Below, piece by piece: positions 35,914 through 47,027 of a stretch of DNA of 64,000 nt (position 1 is its first letter; each line of letters opens with the position of its first letter). The stretch covers positions 124,001 to 188,000 of the forward strand of contig NW_027183525.1 of NCBI RefSeq assembly GCF_041296385.1, written 5' to 3'. This stretch comes from Aphelocoma coerulescens. Lineage: Eukaryota; Chordata; Aves; Passeriformes; Corvidae. The position numbers and the translations under genes were made by a program. The notes beneath the pieces were generated by a model, which worked only from the letters and a program-made list of their open reading frames with translations, was not told the origin of the DNA and made no database searches.

Positions 35914-38181
35914 CGTCAGCTTCGCCAGCATCCCCACGGTCTGCAGAGCTCCCCGAGCTTCTGTGGTGTCACAGTGGAGGCAGGGTTGCTTCAGGTTCCA
36001 TAGCATCAGCACGGTCTCCAGGGCTCCCAGAGGTTCTGTGGTGTCACAGTGGAGGCAGGGTTGCATCAGGTTCCATAGCATCACCACAGTCTCCAGGGCT
36101 CCCTGAGCTTCTGTGGTGTCACAGTGGAGGCAGGGTTGCATCAGGTTCCATAGCATCAGCACGGTCTCCAGGGCTCCCAGAGGTTCTGTGGTGTCACAGA
36201 GGAGGCAGGGTTGCATCAGGTTCCATAGCATCACCACGGTCTCCAGGGCTCCAAGAGCTTCTGTGGTGTCACAGAGGAGGCAGGGTTGCATCAGGTTCAA
36301 TAGCATCAGCACGGTCTCCAGGGCTCCCCTGAGCTTCTGTGGTGGTGTCACAGAGGAGCCAGGCTTCCTTGTAGTTCCCCAGCATCACAAAGGCTCTCCT
36401 GGGAGCCACGGGTCACAAAGCACCGTGGGCTCTGTGCAGCCCCGCTGTGTCACAATGGCCGCTGGCTTCCACGAGCCCCCGCAGTGTCCCAGTGGGCCCC
36501 GTGGCTTTAGGAGTGGGTGGCTGGGAGTTGGTGCCAGCGGCTGGGGGAGCAGCAGCAGGGACTGTGTGTGGACAGTGCCATGGCCACTTGTGTGGCCACT
36601 GGTGTCTCTGTGCCAGGCACAGCCGTGGTGTGTAACACCGGCTCTGGGTCCTTTGGCTGTGCAGGTGGCAGTCACGGCCTGGAGCAGGGCTGCTCCCAGG
36701 GGACAGCCTGGGGCAGGAGGCTGCTGGAGATTCATTCCCCACACTCCTTGTCATGAGGTGCTCAGAGTGATTGGAAAGGCTGTTGGCAGCAGGCAGTTCT
36801 CTGGGTTCAAGCTGTGGAGCTGTCAGCGGGAATGCAAAGGCCAAGCTGGTGAGCCTTTTGTCCTGGTGCCTTTAGTGTGTGAGCAGTCCCTGGTGCCGTT
36901 GTCTTTGGATCCTGAGTGTGGGAGAGGCAAGGCTTAGGATGGTGCGTAGAGCTGAGAAGGAAAGTGCCGAGAGCAGCGTGTGTGCTGCTGCTTTGAGGGG
37001 TGCAGTTGAAGTTGTAGGCAGCAAGAGCTTTCTCAGCTGGCCCTTTTGTGAGCTCTGCTTTTGCCAGATGACTTCCATCTTACCCTCTTACCATCTTAGC
37101 CTCTCATTTTTGCATATCCCAAACCCCCTTCCAAACATCCAGCAGCTGCTTGTAAAGAAGAAGTCCTAGAACAAAAAGCCAGTGCTGCCTTTCATAGCCC
37201 CTTTGCTGTCTATGAAGTAGAGGAAAGAAGCTAGTGAGACGCACTTTCTTTCTCAACTCCATAGAGCGCATCCTTCTCTCAAGGTGGCAGAGTCCTTGGC
37301 GGAAGTGAAGCATCTGCAGCTGCAGTTCAGACTGAGAGATGTGCCAGGACAGGAAACATTTGCTGACCTTCCCTGTTCCCTGTGCAACATGATTCTCGCA
37401 TCCCAGTCACTTTCACATACCTTCGGTATCCCTGAGTCCAAGCAGCTAAAGCTCACAGAGACAGAAGTGTCAGGAAGGAAAACGTTCCAAAAGCACCCCC
37501 TTCTCTTATCAGCATATAAATTGTGCACAACAGGCTGCGGCACCGAACCTTCCTTCTCAGATAGACATGCCATCACACTTTTCACTCTTGCAGCTCGGTT
37601 GAAAAGCTCCAGCAGCTGCTCCCGCAATAGCAAAAGGTTCTAGAAGTGAAAGCCAGTTTGGGGCTGCACCTTCTCCTTGCCGCATGTAAGCCACACCAAA
37701 CTCCCTGATGCACTCTGTCCTCCCCTTCTCAAAGGAGTAGACGGTGGCATCAGGACACACCTGTGTCCCAGCAGCTGGGTGCCCAGCCGGGAGCAGGAGC
37801 AGGGCTGGGGCTGCTCCCAAAGTTGCCCCGCCCCAATGCCAGAGCCGGACATATGCTGAGGGGGGGCTGGATCAGGCTTTATTGTCCAGCTGCATGCCAG
37901 GAGTGAGCACAAAATCTACCTGCATTCTCTGCAGCATGCCATCCTGGAGCAGAGCCATTGCCAAAGGAAGCCGTGAGCCCGTGCCAAGCCAGTGCCGGAG
38001 TGGGATCCTAGCAGCACCTGTGGAAGCCGGGAGAGAGGAGCCCACCTGGAGCAGGTTCGTGCAGGATTAATCATCCCGTGGCTTCCCACCAGGGTCCTGT
38101 TGCTTCCAAAAGGCCCCACAGTGTCACTGTGGCCCCTCGGTTCCACCAGGTTCCATAGCGTCACTGTGGTGCCCAGGGTTC
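35914..38181 (+). repeat. Monomer U17 (2268 bp, 5 copies), chimeric
   Basis: Minisatellite 35959-36334. The 5' part carries T35990 and A36698, the markers of U12 and U14. The 3' part has ACGTTCC (near 37484) and the common CACATACC and GGTATCCC alleles that U12 and U14 lack. A recombination or conversion breakpoint between about 36700 and 37420 explains this. AATAAA (minus) at 37878-37883. Confidence 0.95.
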
Positions 38182-40374
38182 CGTCAGCTTCGCCAGCATC
38201 CCCACGGTCTGCAGAGCTCCCCGAGCTTCTGTGGTGTCACAGTGGAGGCAGGGTTGCATCAGGTTCCATAGCATCAGCACGGTCTCCAGGGCTCCCAGAG
38301 GTTCTGTGGTGTCACAGTGGAGGCAGGGTTGCATCAGGTTCCATAGCATCACCACAGTCTCCAGGGCTCCCTGAGCTTCTGTGGTGTCACAGTGGAGGCA
38401 GGGTTGCATCAGGTTCCATAGCATCAGCACGGTCTCCAGGGCTCCCAGAGGTTCTGTGGTGTCACAGAGGAGGCAGGGTTGCATCAGGTTCCATAGCATC
38501 AGCACGGTCTCCAGGGCTCCCCTGAGCTTCTGTGGTGGTGTCACAGAGGAGCCAGGCTTCCTTGTAGTTCCCCAGCATCACAAAGGCTCTCCTGGGAGCC
38601 ACGGGTCACAAAGCACCGTGGGCTCTGTGCAGCCCCGCTGTGTCACAATGGCCGCTGGCTTCCACGAGCCCCCGCAGTGTCCCAGTGGGCCCCGTGGCTT
38701 TAGGAGTGGGTGGCTGGGAGTTGGTGCCAGCGGCTGGGGGAGCAGCAGCAGGGACTGTGTGTGGACAGTGCCATGGCCACTTGTGTGGCCACTGGTGTCT
38801 CTGTGCCAGGCACAGCCGTGGTGTGTAACACCGGCTCTGGGTCCTTTGGCTGTGCAGGTGGCAGTCACGGCCTGGAGGAGGGCTGCTCCCGGGGGACAGC
38901 CTGGGGCAGGAGGCTGCTGGAGATTCATTCCCCACACTCCTTGTCATGAGGTGCTCAGAGTGATTGGAAAGGCTGTTGGCAGCAGGCAGTTCTCTGGGTT
39001 CAAGCTGTGGAGCTGTCAGCGGGAATGCAAAGGCCAAGCTGGTGAGCCTTTTGTCCTGGTGCCTTTAGTGTGTGAGCAGTCCCTGGTGCCGTTGTCTTTG
39101 GATCCTGAGTGTGGGAGAGGCAAGGCTTAGGATGGTGCGTAGAGCTGAGAAGGAAAGTGCCGAGAGCAGCGTGTGTGCTGCTGCTTTGAGGGGTGCAGTT
39201 GAAGTTGTAGGCAGCAAGAGCTTTCTCAGCTGGCCCTTTTGTGAGCTCTGCTTTTGCCAGATGACTTCCATCTTACCCTCTTACCATCTTAGCCTCTCAT
39301 TTTTGCATATCCCAAACCCCCTTCCAAACATCCAGCAGCTGCTTGTAAAGAAGAAGTCCTAGAACAAAAAGCCAGTGCTGCCTTTCATAGCCCCTTTGCT
39401 GTCTATGAAGTAGAGGAAAGAAGCTAGTGAGACGCACTTTCTTTCTCAACTCCATAGAGCGCATCCTTCTCTCAAGGTGGCAGAGTCCTTGGCGGAAGTG
39501 AAGCATCTGCAGCTGCAGTTCAGACTGAGAGATGTGCCAGGACAGGAAACATTTGCTGACCTTCCCTGTTCCCTGTGCAACATGATTCTCGCATCCCAGT
39601 CACTTTCACATACCTTCGGTATCCCTGAGTCCAAGCAGCTAAAGCTCACAGAGACAGAAGTGTCAGGAAGGAAAACGTTGCAAAAGCACCCCCTTCTCTT
39701 ATCAGCATATAAATTGTGCACAACAGGCTGCGGCACCGAACCTTCCTTCTCAGATAGACATGCCATCACACTTTTCACTCTTGCAGCTCGGTTGAAAAGC
39801 TCCAGCAGCTGCTCCCGCAATAGCAAAAGGTTCTAGAAGTGAAAGCCAGTTTGGGGCTGCACCTTCTCCTTGCCGCATGTAAGCCACACCAAACTCCCTG
39901 ATGCACTCTGTCCTCCCCTTCTCAAAGGAGTAGACGGTGGCATCAGGACACACCTGTGTCCCAGCAGCTGGGTGCCCAGCCGGGAGCAGGAGCAGGGCTG
40001 GGGCTGCTCCCAAAGTTGCCCCGCCCCAATGCCAGAGCCGGACATATGCTGAGGGGGGGCTGGATCAGGCTTTATTGTCCAGCTGCATGCCAGGAGTGAG
40101 CACAAAATCTACCTGCATTCTCTGCAGCATGCCATCCTGGAGCAGAGCCATTGCCAAAGGAAGCCGTCAGCCCGTGCCAAGCCAGTGCCGGAGTGGGATC
40201 CTAGCAGCACCTGTGGAAGCCGGGAGAGAGGAGCCCACCTGGAGCAGGTTCGTGCAGGATTAATCATCCCGTGGCTTCCCACCAGGGTCCTGTTGCTTCC
40301 AAAAGGCCCCACAGTGTCACTGTGGCCCCTCGGTTCCACCAGGTTCCATAGCGTCACTGTGGTGCCCAGGGTTC
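38182..40374 (+). repeat. Monomer U18 (2193 bp, 4 copies), twin of U16
   Basis: Minisatellite 38227-38527, last copy GGTTCCATAG. G38878 is shared only with U16, at an offset of 4,461 bp. C40168 (GCCGTCAGCC) begins a run of this allele through U19 and U20. AATAAA (minus) at 40071-40076. Confidence 0.95.
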
Positions 40375-42642
40375 CGTCAGCTTCGCCAGCATCCCCACGG
40401 TCTGCAGAGCTCCCCGAGCTTCTGTGGTGTCACAGTGGAGGCAGGGTTGCATCAGGTTCCATAGCATCAGCACGGTCTCCAGGGCTCCCAGAGGTTCTGT
40501 GGTGTCACAGTGGAGGCAGGGTTGCATCAGGTTCCATAGCATCACCACAGTCTCCAGGGCTCCCTGAGCTTCTGTGGTGTCACAGTGGAGGCAGGGTTGC
40601 ATCAGGTTCCATAGCATCAGCACGGTCTCCAGGGCTCCCAGAGGTTCTGTGGTGTCACAGAGGAGGCAGGGTTGCATCAGGTTCCATAGCATCACCACGG
40701 TCTCCAGGGCTCCCAGAGGTTCTGTGGTGTCACAGAGGAGGCAGGGTTGCATCAGGTTCCATAGCATCAGCACGGTCTCCAGGGCTCCCCTGAGCTTCTG
40801 TGGTGGTGTCACAGAGGAGCCAGGCTTCCTTGTAGTTCCCCAGCATCACAAAGGCTCTCCTGGGAGCCACGGGTCACAAAGCACCGTGGGCTCTGTGCAG
40901 CCCCACTGTGTCACAATGGCCGCTGGCTTCCATGAGCCCCCGCAGTGTCCCAGTGGGCCCCGTGGCTTTAGGAGTGGGTGGCTGGGAGTTGGTGCCAGCG
41001 GCTGGGGGAGCAGCAGCAGGGACTGTGTGTGGACAGTGCCATGGCCACTTGTGTGGCCACTGGTGTCTCTGTGCCAGGCACAGCCGTGGTGTGTAACACC
41101 GGCTCTGGGTCCTTTGGCTGTGCAGGTGGCAGTCACGGCCTGGAGCAGGGCTGCTCCCGGGGGACAGCCTGGGGCAGGAGGCTGCTGGAGATTCATTCCC
41201 CACACTCCTTGTCATGAGGTGCTCAGAGTGATTGGAAAGGCTGTTGGCAGCAGGCAGTTCTCTGGGTTCAAGCTGTGGAGCTGTCAGCGGGAATGCAAAG
41301 GCCAAGCTGGTGAGCCTTTTGTCCTGGTGCCTTTAGTGTGTGAGCAGTCCCTGGTGCCGTTGTCTTTGGATCCTGAGTGTGGGAGAGGCAAGGCTTAGGA
41401 TGGTGCGTAGAGCTGAGAAGGAAAGTGCCGAGAGCAGCGTGTGTGCTGCTGCTTTGAGGGGTGCAGTTGAAGTTGTAGGCAGCAAGAGCTTTCTCAGCTG
41501 GCCCTTTTGTGAGCTCTGCTTTTGCCAGATGACTTCCATCTTACCCTCTTACCATCTTAGCCTCTCATTTTTGCATATCCCAAACCCCCTTCCAAACATC
41601 CAGCAGCTGCTTGTAAAGAAGAAGTCCTAGAACAAAAAGCCAGTGCTGCCTTTCATAGCCCCTTTGCTGTCTATGAAGTAGAGGAAAGAAGCTAGTGAGA
41701 CGCACTTTCTTTCTCAACTCCATAGAGCGCATCCTTCTCTCAAGGTGGCAGAGTCCTTGGCGGAAGTGAAGCATCTGCAGCTGCAGTTCAGACTGAGAGA
41801 TGTGCCAGGACAGGAAACATTTGCTGACCTTCCCTGTTCCCTGTGCAACATGATTCTCGCATCCCAGTCACTTTCACATACCTTCGGTATCCCTGAGTCC
41901 AAGCAGCTAAAGCTCACAGAGACAGAAGTGTCAGGAAGGAAAACGTTCCAAAAGCACCCCCTTCTCTTATCAGCATATAAATTGTGCACAACAGGCTGCG
42001 GCACCGAACCTTCCTTCTCAGATAGACATGCCATCACACTTTTCACTCTTGCAGCTCGGTTGAAAAGCTCCAGCAGCTGCTCCCGCAATAGCAAAAGGTT
42101 CTAGAAGTGAAAGCCAGTTTGGGGCTGCACCTTCTCCTTGCCGCATGTAAGCCACACCAAACTCCCTGATGCACTCTGTCCTCCCCTTCTCAAAGGAGTA
42201 GACGGTGGCATCAGGACACACCTGTGTCCCAGCAGCTGGGTGCCCAGCCGGGAGCAGGAGCAGGGCTGGGGCTGCTCCCAAAGTTGCCCCGCCCCAATGC
42301 CAGAGCCGGACATATGCTGAGGGGGGGCTGGATCAGGCTTTATTGTCCAGCTGCATGCCAGGAGTGAGCACAAAATCTACCTGCATTCTCTGCAGCATGC
42401 CATCCTGGAGCAGAGCCATTGCCAAAGGAAGCCGTCAGCCCGTGCCAAGCCAGTGCCGGAGTGGGATCCTAGCAGCACCTGTGGAAGCCGGGAGAGAGGA
42501 GCCCACCTGGAGCAGGTTCGTGCAGGATTAATCATCCCGTGGCTTCCCACCAGGGTCCTGTTGCTTCCAAAAGGCCCCACAGTGTCACTGTGGCCCCTCG
42601 GTTCCACCAGGTTCCATAGCGTCACTGTGGTGCCCAGGGTTC
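40375..42642 (+). repeat. Monomer U19 (2268 bp, 5 copies)
   Basis: Minisatellite 40420-40795. Copy 4 ends CCCAGAGG and copy 5 has GGTTCCATAG. A40905 (GCCCCACTG, a CpG transition) is private. T40933 is shared with U15, and C42436 with U18 and U20. AATAAA (minus) at 42339-42344. Confidence 0.95.
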
Positions 42643-44835
42643 CGTCAGCTTCGCCAGCATCCCCACGGTCTGCAGAGGTCCCCGAGCTTCTGTGGTGTCA
42701 CAGTGGAGGCAGGGTTGCATCAGGTTCCATAGCATCAGCACGGTCTCCAGGGCTCCCAGAGGTTCTGTGGTGTCACAGTGGAGGCAGGGTTGCATCAGGT
42801 TCCATAGCATCACCACAGTCTCCAGGGCTCCCTGAGCTTCTGTGGTGTCACAGTGGAGGCAGGGTTGCATCAGGTTCCATAGCATCACCACGGTCTCCAG
42901 GGCTCCCAGAGGTTCTGTGGTGTCACAGTGGAGGCAGGGTTGCATCAGGTTCCATAGCATCACCACGGTCTCCAGGGCTCCCCTGAGCTTCTGTGGTGGT
43001 GTCACAGAGGAGCCAGGCTTCCTTGTAGTTCCCCAGCATCACAAAGGCTCTCCTGGGAGCCACGGGTCACAAAGCACCGTGGGCTCTGTGCAGCCCCGCT
43101 GTGTCACAATGGCCGCTGGCTTCCACGAGCCCCCGCAGTGTCCCAGTGGGCCCCGTAGCTTTAGGAGTGGGTGGCTGGGAGTTGGTGCCAGCGGCTGGGG
43201 GAGCAGCAGCAGGGACTGTGTGTGGACAGTGCCATGGCCACTTGTGTGGCCACTGGTGTCTCTGTGCCAGGCACAGCCGTGGTGTGTAACACCGGCTCTG
43301 GGTCCTTTGGCTGTGCAGGTGGCAGTCACGGCCTGGAGCAGGGCTGCTCCCGGGGGACAGCCTGGGGCAGGAGGCTGCTGGAGATTCATTCCCCACACTC
43401 CTTGTCATGAGGTGCTCAGAGTGATTGGAAAGGCTGTTGGCAGCAGGCAGTTCTCTGGGTTCAAGCTGTGGAGCTGTCAGCGGGAATGCAAAGGCCAAGC
43501 TGGTGAGCCTTTTGTCCTGGTGCCTTTAGTGTGTGAGCAGTCCCTGGTGCCGTTGTCTTTGGATCCTGAGTGTGGGAGAGGCAAGGCTTAGGATGGTGCG
43601 TAGAGCTGAGAAGGAAAGTGCCGAGAGCAGCGTGTGTGCTGCTGCTTTGAGGGGTGCAGTTGAAGTTGTAGGCAGCAAGAGCTTTCTCAGCTGGCCCTTT
43701 TGTGAGCTCTGCTTTTGCCAGATGACTTCCATCTTACCCTCTTACCATCTTAGCCTCTCATTTTTGCATATCCCAAACCCCCTTCCAAACATCCAGCAGC
43801 TGCTTGTAAAGAAGAAGTCCTAGAACAAAAAGCCAGTGCTGCCTTTCATAGCCCCTTTGCTGTCTATGAAGTAGAGGAAAGAAGCTAGTGAGACGCACTT
43901 TCTTTCTCAACTCCATAGAGCGCATCCTTCTCTCAAGGTGGCAGAGTCCTTGGCGGAAGTGAAGCATCTGCAGCTGCAGTTCAGACTGAGAGATGTGCCA
44001 GGACAGGAAACATTTGCTGACCTTCCCTGTTCCCTGTGCAACATGATTCTCGCATCCCAGTCACTTTCACATACCTTCGGTATCCCTGAGTCCAAGCAGC
44101 TAAAGCTCACAGAGACAGAAGTGTCAGGAAGGAAAACGTTCCAAAAGCACCCCCTTCTCTTATCAGCATATAAATTGTGCACAACAGGCTGCGGCACCGA
44201 ACCTTCCTTCTCAGATAGACATGCCATCACACTTTTCACTCTTGCAGCTCGGTTGAAAAGCTCCAGCAGCTGCTCCCGCAATAGCAAAAGGTTCTAGAAG
44301 TGAAAGCCAGTTTGGGGCTGCACCTTCTCCTTGCCGCATGTAAGCCACACCAAACTCCCTGATGCACTCTGTCCTCCCCTTCTCAAAGGAGTAGACGGTG
44401 GCATCAGGACACACCGGTGTCCCAGCAGCTGGGTGCCCAGCCGGGAGCAGGAGCAGGGCTGGGGCTGCTCCCAAAGTTGCCCCGCCCCAATGCCAGAGCC
44501 GGACATATGCTGAGGGGGGGCTGGATCAGGCTTTATTGTCCAGCTGCATGCCAGGAGTGAGCACAAAATCTACCTGCATTCTCTGCAGCATGCCATCCTG
44601 GAGCAGAGCCATTGCCAAAGGAAGCCGTCAGCCCGTGCCAAGCCAGTGCCGGAGTGGGATCCTAGCAGCACCTGTGGAAGCCGGGAGAGAGGAGCCCACC
44701 TGGAGCAGGTTCGTGCAGGATTAATCATCCCGTGGCTTCCCACCAGGGTCCTGTTGCTTCCAAAAGGCCCCACAGTGTCACTGTGGCCCCTCGGTTCCAC
44801 CAGGTTCCATAGCGTCACTGTGGTGCCCAGGGTTC
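42643..44835 (+). repeat. Monomer U20 (2193 bp, 4 uniform copies)
   Basis: Minisatellite 42688-42988 is the only one with all copies of the CACAGTGG type, and copies 2-4 all have the ACCAC form. The lead-in reads CAGAGGTCCCC (near 42677) instead of CAGAGCTCCCC. A43157 (CCCGTAGC) and G near 44416 (CACCGGTGTC) are private. C44629 is shared with U18 and U19. AATAAA (minus) at 44532-44537. Confidence 0.95.
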
Positions 44836-47027
44836 CGTCAGCTTCGCCAGCATCCCCACGGTCTGCAGAGCTCCCCGAGCTTCTGTGGTGTCACAGTGGA
44901 GGCAGGGTTGCATCAGGTTCCATAGCATCAGCACAGTCTCCAGGGCTCCCAGAGGTTCTGTGGTGTCACAGTGGAGGCAGGGTTGCATCAGGTTCCATAG
45001 CATCACCACAGTCTCCAGGGCTCCCTGAGCTTCTGTGGTGTCACAGTGGAGGCAGGGTTGCATCAGGTTCCATAGCATCAGCACGGTCTCCAGGGCTCCC
45101 AGAGCTTCTGTGGTGTCACAGAGGAGGCAGGGTTGCATCAGGTTCCATAGCATCAGCACGGTCTCCAGGGCTCCCCTGAGCTTCTGTGGTGGTGTCACAG
45201 AGGAGCCAGGCTTCCTTGTAGTTCCCCAGCATCACAAAGGCTCTCCTGGGAGCCACGGGTCACAAAGCACCGTGGGCTCTGTGCAGCCCCGCTGTGTCAC
45301 AATGGCCGCTGGCTTCCACGAGCCCCCGCAGTGTCCCAGTGGGCCCCGTGGCTTTAGGAGTGGGTGGCTGGGAGTTGGTGCCAGCGGCTGGGGGAGCAGC
45401 AGCAGGGACTGTGTGTGGACAGTGCCATGGCCACTTGTGTGGCCACTGGTGTCTCTGTGCCAGGCACAGCCGTGGTGTGTAACACCGGCTCTGGGTCCTT
45501 TGGCTGTGCAGGTGGCAGTCACGGCCTGGAGCAGGGCTGCTCCCGGGGACAGCCTGGGGCAGGAGGCTGCTGGAGATTCATTCCCCACACTCCTTGTCAT
45601 GAGGTGCTCAGAGTGATTGGAAAGGCTGTTGGCAGCAGGCAGTTCTCTGGGTTCAAGCTGTGGAGCTGTCAGCGGGAATGCAAAGGCCAAGCTGGTGAGC
45701 CTTTTGTCCTGGTGCCTTTAGTGTGTGAGCAGTCCCTGGTGCCGTTGTCTTTGGATCCTGAGTGTGGGAGAGGCAAGGCTTAGGATGGTGCGTAGAGCTG
45801 AGAAGGAAAGTGCCGAGAGCAGCGTGTGTGCTGCTGCTTTGAGGGGTGCAGTTGAAGTTGTAGGCAGCAAGAGCTTTCTCAGCTGGCCCTTTTGTGAGCT
45901 CTGCTTTTGCCAGATGACTTCCATCTTACCCTCTTACCATCTTAGCCTCTCATTTTTGCATATCCCAAACCCCCTTCCAAACATCCAGCAGCTGCTTGTA
46001 AAGAAGAAGTCCTAGAACAAAAAGCCAGTGCTGCCTTTCATAGCCCCTTTGCTGTCTATGAAGTAGAGGAAAGAAGCTAGTGAGACGCACTTTCTTTCTC
46101 AACTCCATAGAGCGCATCCTTCTCTCAAGGTGGCAGAGTCCTTGGCGGAAGTGAAGCATCTGCAGCTGCAGTTCAGACTGAGAGATGTGCCAGGACAGGA
46201 AACATTTGCTGACCTTCCCTGTTCCCTGTGCAACATGATTCTCGCATCCCAGTCACTTTCACATACCTTCGGTATCCCTGAGTCCAAGCAGCTAAAGCTC
46301 ACAGAGACAGAAGTGTCAGGAAGGAAAACGTTCCAAAAGCACCCCCTTCTCTTATCAGCATATAAATTGTGCACAACAGGCTGCGGCACCGAACCTTCCT
46401 TCTCAGATAGACATGCCATCACACTTTTCACTCTTGCAGCTCGGTTGAAAAGCTCCAGCAGCTGCTCCCGCAATAGCAAAAGGTTCTAGAAGTGAAAGCC
46501 AGTTTGGGGCTGCACCTTCTCCTTGCCGCATGTAAGCCACACCAAACTCCCTGATGCACTCTGTCCTCCCCTTCTCAAAGGAGTAGACGGTGGCATCAGG
46601 ACACACCTGTGTCCCAGCAGCTGGGTGCCCAGCCGGGAGCAGGAGCAGGGCTGGGGCTGCTCCCAAAGTTGCCCCGCCCCAATGCCAGAGCCGGACATAT
46701 GCTGAGGGGGGGCTGGATCAGGCTTTATTGTCCAGCTGCATGCCAGGAGTGAGCACAAAATCTACCTGCATTCTCTGCAGCATGCCATCCTGGAGCAGAG
46801 CCATTGCCAAAGGAAGCCGTGAGCCCGTGCCAAGCCAGTGCCGGAGTGGGATCCTAGCAGCACCTGTGGAAGCCGGGAGAGAGGAGCCCACCTGGAGCAG
46901 GTTCGTGCAGGATTAATCATCCCGTGGCTTCCCACCAGGGTCCTGTTGCTTCCAAAAGGCCCCACAGTGTCACTGTGGCCCCTCGGTTCCACCAGGTTCC
47001 ATAGCGTCACTGTGGTGCCCAGGGTTC
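44836..47027 (+). repeat. Monomer U21 (2192 bp, 4 copies, 1-bp deletion)
   Basis: Minisatellite 44881-45181. Copy 1 has AGCACAG, and copy 3 ends CCCAGAGC. The G run at 45545-45548 has four G where other units have five (or CCAGGGG), giving the only noticed length change outside the minisatellite. It breaks the plus-strand open frame present in the other units. AATAAA (minus) at 46724-46729. Confidence 0.95.
45545..45548 (+). other. Single-base deletion in a G run (U21)
   Basis: TCCCGGGGACAG here against TCCCGGGGGACAG in most units. It is the only change noticed in 28 units that shifts phase outside the minisatellite, and it makes U21 2,192 bp. It could be a true homopolymer slip or a sequencing error. 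Confidence 0.85.
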
